Shown here: positions 8,268 to 17,044 of the stretch, in pieces
Numbering within the stretch: the first letter of the stretch is position 1
Layout of the letters: every line of letters begins with the position of its first letter
NCBI RefSeq assembly: GCF_963517015.1
Contig: NZ_CAUQDV010000004.1
Span: forward strand, 1 to 64,000
DNA length: 64,000 nt
Direction: 5' to 3'
DNA from: an uncultured Devosia sp.
GTDB taxonomy: Bacteria > Pseudomonadota > Alphaproteobacteria > Rhizobiales > Devosiaceae
The notes under the pieces: generated by a model
Databases searched by the model: none
Told to the model about the DNA's origin: nothing
What the model saw: only the letters and a program-made list of their open reading frames with translations
Translations under genes and position numbers: made by a program

Positions 8268-9224
8268 ATGAGACTGACTAAACTGACGGCAGGCCTGCTC
8301 GCAGGCTGCACCATGCTGGCTTCGGCGGGGGGCGCCATCGCACAGGACGATCCGGTGAAAGCCACCATGATCATCTATCTTGATCCGAGCGTTCAGTTCT
8401 TCAATCCGGTGGTCAAGGGCGCGCAGGATGCCGCCGCTGCGTTCAACGTCGATCTCGACGTGCAATATGCCAATAATGACCCGGTCCGCCAGAACGACCT
8501 GATCGAGTCTGCGGTCGCAACGGGCGTTGACGGCATTGCCGTCGCCATCTCGTCCTCCGACGCCTTCGACGACAGCATCTGTGCCGCCGTAGACGCGGGC
8601 ATTGTCGTCATCGGCTTCAACAATGACGATCTCGAAGGCGCCGATGGCAATTGCCGACAGGCCTATGTCGGCATGGATGAGGAAGCCTCGGGCTATGAGC
8701 TGGGCATCCGCATGATCGAGGCCTTCGATCTCAAGGAAGGCGACACCGTCTTCAACCCGCGCGAAATCCCCGAAGCCAGCTTTGCCGTGGCCCGTGGCGG
8801 CGGCATCGAGCGCGCCATGAGCGAGCATGGCATCAAGGTTGAAACCGTCCGTGCCGGTCTCGATCCGGCCGAAGCCCAGAACATCATGGCCCAGGCCCTG
8901 ATCGCCAATCCCGACATCAAGGCCGTCTTCGGCACCGGTTCGGTGACCTCCACCGTCGGTGCAGGCGCCATCAAGGATGCTGGCGTCGACGTGCCCTTCG
9001 GCGGCTTCGATCTCGCGGTTGAAATCGTCAACGCCGTCGAAAGTGGCGCCATGTTTGCCACCATGGACCAGCAGCCCTACCTGCAGGGTTACTATCCGAT
9101 CGCCCAGATCGCCATGGCCAAGCGCTACGGCCTGACCCCGACCGATGTCGATACCGGCCAGGGCGCCTTCCTCAATCAGGAACGCATCGGCGTGGTGAAG
9201 CCCTTCATCGGCACCTATCGCTAG
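8268..9224 (+). CDS. Sugar ABC transporter substrate-binding protein (FrcB/RbsB type)
   Basis: A 318-residue periplasmic binding protein of the Peripla_BP_4 family. A signal peptide (hydrophobic LTAGLLAGCTMLASAGG, cleavage near AIAQ) precedes two alpha/beta lobes; the ligand-contact segments seen in the family are present (IAVAISSSDAF, IGFNND, FGTGSVTS, TMDQQPYLQGY). The start has GGGAGGAAACG upstream. It is followed by a permease and a single-domain ATPase, the FrcBCA arrangement known from fructose uptake in Sinorhizobium. The ligand is probably a monosaccharide or polyol; it cannot be named from sequence. Confidence 0.88.
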   Translation: MRLTKLTAGLLAGCTMLASAGGAIAQDDPVKATMIIYLDPSVQFFNPVVKGAQDAAAAFNVDLDVQYANNDPVRQNDLIESAVATGVDGIAVAISSSDAFDDSICAAVDAGIVVIGFNNDDLEGADGNCRQAYVGMDEEASGYELGIRMIEAFDLKEGDTVFNPREIPEASFAVARGGGIERAMSEHGIKVETVRAGLDPAEAQNIMAQALIANPDIKAVFGTGSVTSTVGAGAIKDAGVDVPFGGFDLAVEIVNAVESGAMFATMDQQPYLQGYYPIAQIAMAKRYGLTPTDVDTGQGAFLNQERIGVVKPFIGTYR

Positions 9225-9237
9225 TCAAGCAGCAACC

Positions 9238-9274
9238 GGGGCAATTCCGTCGCCGCATCGACGGCAATTGCCCC
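9238..9274 (+). other. Strong intercistronic hairpin after the binding-protein gene
   Basis: GGGGCAATTCCGTCG pairs with CGACGGCAATTGCCCC, leaving a single bulge and a 6-base loop. It follows the binding-protein stop by about ten bases and lacks a T-run. Such hairpins often stabilise the upstream message so that the binding protein is made in excess over the membrane parts. Confidence 0.6.
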
Positions 9275-9280
9275 AGTCCC

Positions 9281-9309
9281 GGCCGGACGTTTCCCAAAGG
9301 TGTCCGGCC
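9281..9309 (+). other. Second intercistronic hairpin, covers an alternative permease start
   Basis: GGCCGGAC and GTCCGGCC form a perfect 8-bp stem around a 13-base loop. A possible GTG start of the permease at 9300 lies within this hairpin, which argues for the ATG at 9333 instead. Confidence 0.5.
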
Positions 9310-9332
9310 GGAGCTTCCCCCTATTTGTGGAT

Positions 9333-10358
9333 ATGCAAGTGACCGACATGCTCGCTACGCGCGCCGCTCCGCCCCGGCCAACCATGGGCGACAGGCTTCA
9401 TGCCCTGCTCGACATGCCTGCGGGCGCCATTCTTCTGGTTTTCATCCTGGTGCAGCTCGCCTGCATTCTCGCCGGCATCTTCTTTGCCGATGACTTCCGC
9501 TATCTCTCGCCCGCCAACATGGGCATCATGATGCGCTCCGTCCCCGTCATCGGCTGCCTGGCGCTCGGCGCCGGTGTCTTGATGATAGCCGGCGAGTTCG
9601 ATCTCTCCATTGGTTCGGTCTACACGCTCACCGCCATCATCATGGCCATGCTGGTCGGCAATGGCATTGACGCCTTCATCGCCGCGCCCATCGGCCTTCT
9701 GGTCGGCGCCGCCATTGGCCTGCTGAATGGCGCCATCACCCTGCGCTTCAATCTCCCCAGCTTCATCGTCACCCTGGGTGGCCTGCTGTTCTGGCGTGGT
9801 GCGGTGCTGCTCATCAACGGCGCCGTCCAGGTCCGTTTCGATCCCAACCCGGTCTTCGGCGCTCTGTTCGGTGGCACGATTTTCGGCATCAACGCGGCCT
9901 TCATCTGGTTCATCGGTCTCTGCCTGATCTTCTGGGCCATGATCCATCGCCATCGCTTCGGCAACCACGTCTTTGCCACCGGTGGCAATCGATCGGCGGC
10001 GACTGCCATTGGCGTCAACACCGGCCGCATCAAGCTTATCGCCTTTTCCATCGCCGGCTTCATGGCAGCCTTTGCCGGCATCCTTGCCACCACCCGCGTC
10101 GGCTCGGTCCAGCCGGGGCAGGGCGCAGGCCTTGAACTCCAGGCCATTGCCGCCTGCGTCATCGGCGGGCTCTCACTGCGCGGTGGCCGCGGCTCCATAC
10201 TTGGTGTCTTCCTCGGCGTCATGCTGATCTTCACCATCACCGACGTACTGCTGCTGTTGCGCGCCCCGGGCTTCTATCTCGACATGTTCATCGCCACGCT
10301 GATCGTTGTGGCTTCGATCTTCAATCACGGCCTCGATCGCCGGGGGGCATCCCTATGA
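9333..10358 (+). CDS. Sugar ABC transporter permease (FrcC/RbsC type)
   Basis: About 341 residues with eight to ten hydrophobic segments, a BPD_transp_2 family inner-membrane permease. Typical family motifs are seen: ELDLS-like EFDLSIGS, the long NGAITLRFNLPSFIVTLGG segment and the loop GLELQAIAACVIGG that contacts the ATPase. The start is uncertain: ATG 9333 has only a weak GTGGAT upstream, and GTG 9300 lies inside a hairpin. The stop overlaps the ATPase start by four bases (ATGA), so the two are translationally coupled. Confidence 0.87.
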   Translation: MQVTDMLATRAAPPRPTMGDRLHALLDMPAGAILLVFILVQLACILAGIFFADDFRYLSPANMGIMMRSVPVIGCLALGAGVLMIAGEFDLSIGSVYTLTAIIMAMLVGNGIDAFIAAPIGLLVGAAIGLLNGAITLRFNLPSFIVTLGGLLFWRGAVLLINGAVQVRFDPNPVFGALFGGTIFGINAAFIWFIGLCLIFWAMIHRHRFGNHVFATGGNRSAATAIGVNTGRIKLIAFSIAGFMAAFAGILATTRVGSVQPGQGAGLELQAIAACVIGGLSLRGGRGSILGVFLGVMLIFTITDVLLLLRAPGFYLDMFIATLIVVASIFNHGLDRRGASL

Positions 10359-11083
10359 GCCTGCTCGCTCTGCACAATATCAACAAGACCTTCGGGCCGC
10401 TCAAAGCCCTGACCGATCTGAGCTTTGAAGTGGGTCACAGCGAGGTCGTGGGCCTGCTGGGTGACAATGGCGCCGGCAAGTCGACCACGGTCAACATGAT
10501 CTCGGGCATTCACCGACCCAACTCCGGCCATATCTCGGTCGATGGCGTCAAGCAGGACTTCACCAACCGTCGTGACTCTGCCGATGCGGGCATCGAGACC
10601 ATCTACCAGAATACGGCCCTAGTCGATTGCCTCTCCATCTCGCGCAACATCTTCCTCGGCCGAGAACTGACGACGCGCTTCGGCTTTCTCGATCTGAAGC
10701 GCATGCGCGAAATCGCCATGCAGGTGCTCGAAAGTGCCGTGCATATTTCGGGCATCGACAGCCCCGACAAGCTGGTGGGCGATCTCTCAGGCGGCCAGAA
10801 ACAGGCTGTCGCCATTGCACGCGCGGTCTTCTTCAAGCGCCGCGTTCTGCTTCTCGACGAGCCCACCTCTGCCCTCTCGGTGCGCGAGACCGAAGCCCTG
10901 CTCAACCAGGTGCTCAAGCTCAAGCAGGAGGGCGTTTCGAGCGTGCTGGTGACCCACAATCTCTACCACGCCTACCAGGTCTGCGATCGCTTCGTGATCA
11001 TGAGCCATGGCACCAAGGTCTTCGACGTCGCCAAGGCTGACACGACCATCGAGGAGCTGACCCAGCACGTCGTGCTGACCTGA
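10355..11083 (+). CDS. Sugar ABC transporter ATPase, single-domain (FrcA type)
   Basis: 242 residues with one ATPase domain: Walker A GDNGAGKST, signature LSGGQK, Walker B VLLLDEP and the switch His in LVTHN. Most importers of this family use a fused double ATPase (RbsA, about 500 residues); a single-domain form is typical of FrcA. It starts inside the permease stop codon and ends the transporter part of the operon. Confidence 0.88.
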   Translation: MSLLALHNINKTFGPLKALTDLSFEVGHSEVVGLLGDNGAGKSTTVNMISGIHRPNSGHISVDGVKQDFTNRRDSADAGIETIYQNTALVDCLSISRNIFLGRELTTRFGFLDLKRMREIAMQVLESAVHISGIDSPDKLVGDLSGGQKQAVAIARAVFFKRRVLLLDEPTSALSVRETEALLNQVLKLKQEGVSSVLVTHNLYHAYQVCDRFVIMSHGTKVFDVAKADTTIEELTQHVVLT

Positions 11084-11167
11084 CCGACAATTTAGAATAG
11101 CAAATGGGTGGCGACAGCGCCGCCCATTTGGACCATCATCACTGCAGTCACCGATTTGGAGGCAGTG

Positions 11168-12418
11168 TTGAAGGTCGTTGTTCTGGGCGGCGGCGTGATC
11201 GGGGTCACGTCGGCTTATTATCTGGCCAAGGCTGGCCATGAGGTTGAAGTCATCGAGCGCCAGCCGGGCGTGGCGCTCGAAACCAGTTTCGCCAATGCCG
11301 GCGAGGTCTCACCCGGCTATGCCTCGCCCTGGGCCGGTCCCGGCATTCCGCAAAAGGCGATCAAATGGCTGATGATGAAACATCCGCCGCTGATCCTGAA
11401 GCCCAATCTCGATCCCTATATGGTCCGCTGGATCCTCCAGATGCTGACCAATTGCACCAAAACCGCTTATGCCCGCAACAAGGCCCGCATGGTCCGCGTT
11501 GCCGAATATAGCCGCGACGTCATGGTCGCTTTGCGCGCCGATACCGGCATTCAATACGACGAGCGGACGCAGGGCACTTTGCAGCTGTTCCGCACCCAGA
11601 AACAGGTCGATGGCGCGCACAAGGACACCGAGGTCCTAGCCGAATATGGTGTCAGTTACGAGGTGCTCGACCGCGCCGGCTGTGTCGGCGCCGAGCCAGG
11701 CCTCGCCAATTCGCTGGCCGATATCGCCGGTGGCCTGCGCCTGCCCGGCGACGAGACCGGCGATTGCCACATTTTCACCACGCGCCTTGCCGAAATGGCG
11801 GCTGCGCTGGGCGTCACCTTCCGTTATGGCACCACGATTGACGGTCTCGATATCGACGGCGGGGCCGTTGTGGGCGTCCGCACCAGCGCAGGACCAATCA
11901 AGGCCGATCGATACGTACTGGCGCTGGGCAGCTTTTCGCCCATACTCGCCCGGCAGGTCGGGATCGATCTGCCCATCTATCCGGTCAAGGGCTACTCCAT
12001 CACCGCCCCGATCCTGGACGCTGGTGCAGCGCCGGTCTCGACCGTGCTCGACGAGACCTACAAGATCGCCGTGACCCGCCTGGGCACCCGCATCCGCGTC
12101 GGCGGCATGGCCGAGCTATCGGGCTATACCAGCCATCTCCCGCCGCGCCGCCGCGACACGCTGGCCCATTGCGTCAACGAGCTTTTCCCCGGTGCGGGCG
12201 ACACGGTTAGCGCCAGCTACTGGACCGGTCTCCGTCCGATGACACCCGACGGAACGCCGATCATCGGCGCTTCGAAACTGGGCAACCTCTTCATCAATTC
12301 CGGCCACGGCACGCTCGGCTGGACCATGGCCTGCGGCTCCGCCCGCATCATGGCCGACCTGGTCGGGGGTGCCCAGCCAGATATCGATATCTCCGACCTT
12401 GGGCCTTCTCGCTACTAA
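11168..12418 (+). CDS. dadA: D-amino acid dehydrogenase-like FAD oxidoreductase (DadA type)
   Basis: A 416-residue FAD-dependent amine dehydrogenase. The N-terminal dinucleotide motif VVVLGGGVIGVTSA is followed by long stretches resembling E. coli DadA, such as ALETSFANAGEVSPGYA, AIKWLM, GLRPMTPDGTP and GHGTLGWTMACGS. DadA deaminates D-amino acids to 2-oxo acids and passes electrons to the respiratory chain. A TTG start at 11168 is chosen because GGAGG lies just upstream and it matches the DadA N-terminus; the frame extends upstream to 11108 without support. It lies 84 bases behind the sugar importer, which is an unusual neighbour; substrate could be an amino sugar or imino acid rather than D-alanine. 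Confidence 0.85.
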   Translation: MKVVVLGGGVIGVTSAYYLAKAGHEVEVIERQPGVALETSFANAGEVSPGYASPWAGPGIPQKAIKWLMMKHPPLILKPNLDPYMVRWILQMLTNCTKTAYARNKARMVRVAEYSRDVMVALRADTGIQYDERTQGTLQLFRTQKQVDGAHKDTEVLAEYGVSYEVLDRAGCVGAEPGLANSLADIAGGLRLPGDETGDCHIFTTRLAEMAAALGVTFRYGTTIDGLDIDGGAVVGVRTSAGPIKADRYVLALGSFSPILARQVGIDLPIYPVKGYSITAPILDAGAAPVSTVLDETYKIAVTRLGTRIRVGGMAELSGYTSHLPPRRRDTLAHCVNELFPGAGDTVSASYWTGLRPMTPDGTPIIGASKLGNLFINSGHGTLGWTMACGSARIMADLVGGAQPDIDISDLGPSRY

Positions 12419-13467
12419 GGCAGGCTGTCCGGGGCGAGGGCGCAATTGGCGGCATTCTCGTCCCAGACGATCTCGACCGTCGAATGGGTGATCTCGTAGT
12501 CGGCGCGCAACGCCGCCTTGACCGCCTGCGTCACCGCGGGGGCATTGGCGCCTGGCTCCAGCACCACCTCGAGCGTCGCCACCGGCTTGCCCGAGGTGAT
12601 CGACCAGACATGCACATGCCGGATCGCCTTGAGCCCCGACACCTTGGCGACCAGCGCCTGGCTCAGGTCATCGACCACCACATTGCCCGGTGTGCCCTCC
12701 ATCAGGATATGCAGCGAGTTGCGGAACAGCTTCCAGGCGCTGCGCAGCACCAGCAGCGAGACGAGGACCGAGAGGATCGGATCGATCGGCATCCAGCCGG
12801 TCAGCCAGATGGTGATGGCCGCGACGATCGCCGCCACCGAGCCCAGCAGGTCGCCCAGCACATGCACCATGGCGCCGCGGATATTGACATGGTCCTTGTC
12901 GCCGCGTGACAGCACGAGGAAGACGGCCACATTGATGACCAAGCCCAGCACGGCCACGATAAACATCGGCCCGGCCAGCACTTCATGGGGCGTCATGAAA
13001 CGCTGGATGGCTTCATAGATGATCCAGCCGACCAGGATGAACAGCGTCACCGCATTGATCAGGCCCGCCACCACCTCGAGCCGCATATAGCCAAAACTGC
13101 GCTTGCTGTCCGAGGCGCGACGCCCGAAACGGAAGGCGGCCCAAGCCAGCAGCAGCGCTGCCGCGTCGGTCAGCATGTGGCCGGCATCGGCGATCAGCGC
13201 CAGCGACCCCGACAGCACGCCAGCAATCACCTCGGCAAACATGAAGCCGGCCGTGAGCAGGAAGCCGATCAGCACCACCCGCTCATTGCCCGCGCTCACC
13301 TTGGGAGCGTGGCTATGACCGGCGTGATCGTGACCGGAATGGTCATGGGCCCCGTGAGCATGTCCAGCATGGCTGTGATCATGGTTGTGGTGGTCGTGAT
13401 CGTCATGATCATGCCCAGCATGGTCATGCCCCGTCGCTGCACCCGCCGAATTGCCACTGCCACTCAT
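12415..13467 (-). CDS. CDF-family zinc/divalent cation exporter with His-rich N-terminus
   Basis: 350 residues. The first 50 hold 18 histidines in HD/HN/HS repeats, a typical metal-binding tail. Six hydrophobic segments follow, with the H-x3-D metal site in GHMLTDAAALLL and a second D-containing segment (HVLGDLLGS), then a cytoplasmic ferredoxin-like domain. The family exports zinc, cadmium or cobalt by proton antiport. The ATG at 13467 is preceded by GAGGAG seven bases upstream, so the longer TTG frame to 13488 is rejected. The stop overlaps that of the convergent dadA-like gene. It lies downstream of an ArsR/SmtB sensor gene and behind a matching operator. Confidence 0.92.
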   Translation of the reverse strand: MSGSGNSAGAATGHDHAGHDHDDHDHHNHDHSHAGHAHGAHDHSGHDHAGHSHAPKVSAGNERVVLIGFLLTAGFMFAEVIAGVLSGSLALIADAGHMLTDAAALLLAWAAFRFGRRASDSKRSFGYMRLEVVAGLINAVTLFILVGWIIYEAIQRFMTPHEVLAGPMFIVAVLGLVINVAVFLVLSRGDKDHVNIRGAMVHVLGDLLGSVAAIVAAITIWLTGWMPIDPILSVLVSLLVLRSAWKLFRNSLHILMEGTPGNVVVDDLSQALVAKVSGLKAIRHVHVWSITSGKPVATLEVVLEPGANAPAVTQAVKAALRADYEITHSTVEIVWDENAANCALAPDSLP

Positions 13468-13489
13468 CGTTCCGCTCCTCAAATCCAAT

Positions 13490-13511
13490 CATATGAATAC
13501 ATGTTCATATG
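13490..13511 (-). promoter_or_regulatory. ArsR/SmtB-type operator in the CDF promoter
   Basis: CATATGAA and TTCATATG form perfect 8-bp arms around TACATG. The core TGAA-N6-TTCA form fits known SmtB/CzrA operators. A possible promoter on the minus strand (TTGATC at 13516-13521 with a TATTCA-like -10 inside the palindrome) would be blocked by a bound repressor. It starts 22 bases upstream of the exporter ATG. Confidence 0.72.
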
Positions 13512-13542
13512 TGCAGATCAAGGCGAAACTGGATGAGACCAT

Positions 13543-13602
13543 GTGGTCGGAGCGTTTTCAGTAAAAGTGGATGCCACTTTTGCAGTTCGAAAGCGCGACC
13601 AC
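13543..13602. repeat. 60-bp imperfect palindrome between arsR-type gene and CDF gene
   Basis: Outer arms GTGGTC/GACCAC enclose GCGTTTTC/GAAAGCGC and a central perfect hairpin AAAAGTGG-ATG-CCACTTTT. It begins four bases after the sensor gene stop on the minus strand. It resembles the short intergenic palindromes dispersed in many Hyphomicrobiales genomes and may also slow transcription between the two genes. Confidence 0.55.
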
Positions 13603-13605
13603 GTT

Positions 13606-13929
13606 CTAGGTGTCGCTGGTCTCGCCAGTCTCGTCGTGCTCTTCCATGGCATGCTCGATCATGTCGTTGAGCATGTCGGCAATATGCGCGTCGGCCGTCT
13701 CGTAGAACACCTGCTTGTTGCGCCGTGTTCCGCGCACCAGCCGCGCCCCGCGCAACAGGCGCAGGTGATGGCTGACCAGCGACGGCGAGGCATTGGCCAC
13801 CTTAGCGATGTCGCCAACCGCGATCGGCTCGTCGAGGCATGCCAGCAGGACGCGCAGCCGCGTGGGATCGCCCAGGAGGCGATAGGTTTCGGCAATCACG
13901 GCAATCTGTTCGTCGCTGGGCGTGGTCAC
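13606..13929 (-). CDS. ArsR/SmtB family metal-sensing repressor
   Basis: About 107 residues. The winged helix is clear (LLGDPTRLRVLLACL, then VGDIAKVANASPSLVSHHLRLLRGARLV). The C-terminal helix carries D-A-H then His at +13 and Glu at +16 relative to the Asp, which is the spacing of the alpha5 zinc site of SmtB (D104, H106, H117, E120). It should release DNA when zinc or a similar ion binds. It precedes the CDF exporter on the same strand and a good operator lies between them. The GTG start at 13929 gives the normal family length; the frame extends upstream to 14064 but overlaps the next gene. Confidence 0.88.
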   Translation of the reverse strand: MTTPSDEQIAVIAETYRLLGDPTRLRVLLACLDEPIAVGDIAKVANASPSLVSHHLRLLRGARLVRGTRRNKQVFYETADAHIADMLNDMIEHAMEEHDETGETSDT

Positions 13930-14048
13930 GTGCGGATCTCTATGGGCTTGCTGATCCAATAGGTAAGACGCTTCGCCACAGGGCGCCAGAGGGTGACCTG
14001 GACGTTGCAAAGTGACAAGCTGGCACAAAACCACAAGAGGAGTCGCCC

Positions 14049-15038
14049 ATGCCATTCCGCGCATTGCTGTCCGAGAAACAGGCCGACGGCAAGGTCACGT
14101 CCAGCGTCCAGACGCTTGACGATTCCAATCTGCCCGACGGCAATGTCACCGTCGACGTGGAATGGGCCGGCCTCAACTACAAGGACGGCCTCTGCCTCAC
14201 CGGCACGGGCGGTCTGGTGCGCGATTTCCCCCATGTCGCAGGCATCGATTTTGCCGGCACCGTCCGTGACAGCATGGATGCGCGCTATACGGCGGGCGAC
14301 AAGGTGGTCCTCACCGGTTGGCGCGTTGGCGAAACCCATTGGGGCGGCTATGCCGAGCGCGCTCGCGTCAACGGCGACTGGCTGGTGCCATTGCCCGATG
14401 GTCTCTCCGCCCGCGATGCCATGGTGATCGGCACCGCCGGCCTTACCGCCATGCTGGCGATCGACAAGCTGGAAGAAGCCGGATTGAAACCTGGCAATGG
14501 TGACGTGCTGGTCACCGGCGCTGCGGGTGGCGTGGGGACGATCGCCATTTCCCTGCTGCACAAGCTCGGCTACCAGGTCGCCGCTCTGTCCGGTCGCCCT
14601 CAGCATGCCGACGCCCTCCGAGCGCTGGGTGCCACGAGCATTGTCGACCGCGAGGAATTTCTTGCCCAACCCGAAAGGCCGCTCGAACCATCCCGCTGGA
14701 CGGCGGTGATCGACAATGTCGGTGGCAAGGTGTTGAGCAAGGCAATCAAGCAGGTCAATTACGATGGCCTCGTGGCCAGCATCGGCATGGCTGGCGGGGT
14801 GGAACTCGACACCAATGTACTCCCCTTCATCCTGAGGGGGATAAGTCTCTTCGGAATCGACAGCGTCATGCGTCCGGCAGGCCCGCGACGAGCCGCCTGG
14901 CACCGCCTGGGCACGCTGTTCGACGCCAAGGCCTATGCCGGCATGGTCGAGGAGATCGGCCTCGAGCAACTGCCCGACGCGGCGCAGCGCATCCTCGCCG
15001 GCGAGGTCAAGGGCCGCATTCTGGTCCGCCCGCGTTAG
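14049..15038 (+). CDS. acuI: YhdH/AcuI family NADPH-dependent acryloyl-CoA reductase-like oxidoreductase
   Basis: 329 residues, a zinc-free medium-chain dehydrogenase. The family markers include GLNYKDGLCLTG, the opening PHVAGIDFAGTV, the dinucleotide motif VTGAAGGVGTIA and FGIDSVMRP. AcuI reduces acryloyl-CoA to propionyl-CoA with NADPH; many YhdH-like relatives are annotated as quinone reductases. The start has AAGAGGAG upstream. It is divergent from the ArsR gene and convergent with the ABC exporter, its stop overlapping that gene by four bases. Family firm, substrate likely. Confidence 0.85.
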   Translation: MPFRALLSEKQADGKVTSSVQTLDDSNLPDGNVTVDVEWAGLNYKDGLCLTGTGGLVRDFPHVAGIDFAGTVRDSMDARYTAGDKVVLTGWRVGETHWGGYAERARVNGDWLVPLPDGLSARDAMVIGTAGLTAMLAIDKLEEAGLKPGNGDVLVTGAAGGVGTIAISLLHKLGYQVAALSGRPQHADALRALGATSIVDREEFLAQPERPLEPSRWTAVIDNVGGKVLSKAIKQVNYDGLVASIGMAGGVELDTNVLPFILRGISLFGIDSVMRPAGPRRAAWHRLGTLFDAKAYAGMVEEIGLEQLPDAAQRILAGEVKGRILVRPR

Positions 15039-16912
15039 CGATAACCGGCCGCCTGTAGCTCGAACAGTTCGGCATAGCGCCCACGCAGCGCCAGCAGCTC
15101 CTCATGCGAACCGGATTCGAGAATGGCGCCATTCTCGAGGACGAGGATCCGGTCGGCCATCCGCACGGTCGAGAAGCGATGCGAGATGATGACGGCGGTC
15201 TTGCCCGTGGCAAGACTCTTGAACCGCGAAAACACCTCCGCCTCTGCCTTGGCATCGAGTGCGGCGGTGGGTTCGTCGAGGATGATCAGATCGGCATCGC
15301 GCATATAGGCCCGGGCAATGGCGACCTTCTGCCATTCGCCGCCGGAGAGGTCGCGACCCTTCTTGAACAGCCGGCCCAACTGCTGGTCATAGCCCTCGGG
15401 CAGCTTGGCAATCACCGCATCGGCGAGGCTTCGCTCCGCCGCCTGGTTGATCTGCGCCATGTCATTCTGGTCCGCGATCCGCCCGACGCCGATATTCTCG
15501 CGGGCCGAAAAGCTGTAGCGGATGAAATCCTGGAAGATCACCCCGATATGGGCGTGAATGTCGGCCACCGAAAGCGCCTTGAGGTCCACGCCATCAATGG
15601 TGATGCGGCCTTCGTCGGGGTCGTAGAGCCGGGCCAGGAGCTTGACGATCGTCGTCTTGCCCGCGCCATTCTCGCCCACCAGCGCCAGCGTCTCGCCGGC
15701 TCTCAGCGTAAAGCTCAGATGCCTTATCGCCCAGCCTTCGGTATCGGGATAGCGAAAGCCGACATCCTCGAAACGGATGCCTTCGCGGATCGGTGTCGGG
15801 AACGGCTTGGGCGCAACCGGCGACAATATGGTCGGCTCGATCTCGAAAAACGAGAACAGGTCATCGAGATACATCGACTGGCCTGCAATGGCGGTGAAGC
15901 CGAGCAGGATTTTCTGGAACAGCCCGTTGAGCCGCAGGAACGAGCCAGAGAGGAACGCCAGGTCACCGATGGTGAAATCGCCGGTAACCGTCCGCCAGAC
16001 GATGAAGCCATAAGCGCCATAATAGGTCAGCGAGGAGATCGCCGAAAACAGCGCACCCCAGGCCGCCCGTTGCGTCGAGAGCGACCGGTTCTCGACATAG
16101 ATCGTATGGGCCAGCGTCTTGAAGCGGGCAATCAGGAAATCGCCCAGCCCGAACAGCTTGATCTCCTTGGCTGTCTCGGGCGTCGCCCCGACATAGCGGA
16201 TATATTCGAGTTCGCGCCGCTCCGGCGTGCGCCATCGGCTCATGAAATAGGCCAGCGTATTGAACCGCGTCTCGCCCCAGATGGCGGGCACGAAGCTCAG
16301 CGGCAAGAGGAGGATCAGCCAGGGTGCATAGACAAAGAGGCCCGCCGCCAGCGTGATGACGGTAATGATATCCTGCGCCTGTCCGAACATCTGGCTGAGC
16401 AGCGCATTGCGCCCCGCTGCCTGTCGCCGCGCCCGCTCCAGCCGATCCTGATATTCGGCGGATTCGAAATGCATCAGGTCGAGCCGCGCAGCATGCGCCA
16501 TCAGCTCGACGCTGACCTGATTGGCATGCAGTTCGGAGAGGATGGAATCCACCAGCCCGGTGGCCCGGGCAATGAAGTCATTGGCCAGCACCAGCGCCAG
16601 CTCGAAACACAGCAGCACGAGGATATGGTTGAGCTCGCCGCTTGCCCACCAGTCGGCAAAGCTGGCGCCCGGAGGTGTCATCCCACTCAACCGCACCACC
16701 TCGTCGACGATCAGCTTGGCCGCATAGAGTACGGCCACCGGCTGCAGCGAGGCGACAAGGCGCAAGCCGATGCTGGCGGAAGTCAGCCCCGGACTGGTGC
16801 GCCAGATCTGCGACACCAGTCGACCCAAATGGCGGAGGTTGTCGAGGCGTTCGCGAAAGGTGGGAGCGCGGTCAGGCGTCGGCGGTGGGCGGCGCCCGGG
16901 AAGGTCGGTCAT
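15035..16912 (-). CDS. ABC transporter, fused permease and ATPase (exporter type)
   Basis: 625 residues. The N-terminal half carries five to six hydrophobic segments of an ABC_membrane exporter domain (about 40-330). The C-terminal ATPase has Walker A GENGAGKTT, signature DLSGGEWQK, Walker B LIILDEPTAAL and the switch His in IISHRFS. Half-transporters like this act as dimers to export lipids, peptides or drugs. It stands alone between unrelated genes, so nothing points to a substrate. Confidence 0.88.
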   Translation of the reverse strand: MTDLPGRRPPPTPDRAPTFRERLDNLRHLGRLVSQIWRTSPGLTSASIGLRLVASLQPVAVLYAAKLIVDEVVRLSGMTPPGASFADWWASGELNHILVLLCFELALVLANDFIARATGLVDSILSELHANQVSVELMAHAARLDLMHFESAEYQDRLERARRQAAGRNALLSQMFGQAQDIITVITLAAGLFVYAPWLILLLPLSFVPAIWGETRFNTLAYFMSRWRTPERRELEYIRYVGATPETAKEIKLFGLGDFLIARFKTLAHTIYVENRSLSTQRAAWGALFSAISSLTYYGAYGFIVWRTVTGDFTIGDLAFLSGSFLRLNGLFQKILLGFTAIAGQSMYLDDLFSFFEIEPTILSPVAPKPFPTPIREGIRFEDVGFRYPDTEGWAIRHLSFTLRAGETLALVGENGAGKTTIVKLLARLYDPDEGRITIDGVDLKALSVADIHAHIGVIFQDFIRYSFSARENIGVGRIADQNDMAQINQAAERSLADAVIAKLPEGYDQQLGRLFKKGRDLSGGEWQKVAIARAYMRDADLIILDEPTAALDAKAEAEVFSRFKSLATGKTAVIISHRFSTVRMADRILVLENGAILESGSHEELLALRGRYAELFELQAAGYR

Positions 16913-17044
16913 GGTGTGATGATAGCGCTGGGCTGGAGGGCGGTGAACTAAATTCGCGGCAAGGTCGTCGGTTGCATGCCGACTGGCACGTCATTGAACC
17001 AGGAGGAGCGATTGGCGTTGCTCCTCGACACAGAGGAGACGATC

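Noticed and set aside
15104..16951. 615-residue plus-strand open frame
   Set aside because: It is exactly antisense to the ABC exporter, whose motifs are complete; composition is Arg/Gln/Gly-rich without domains.
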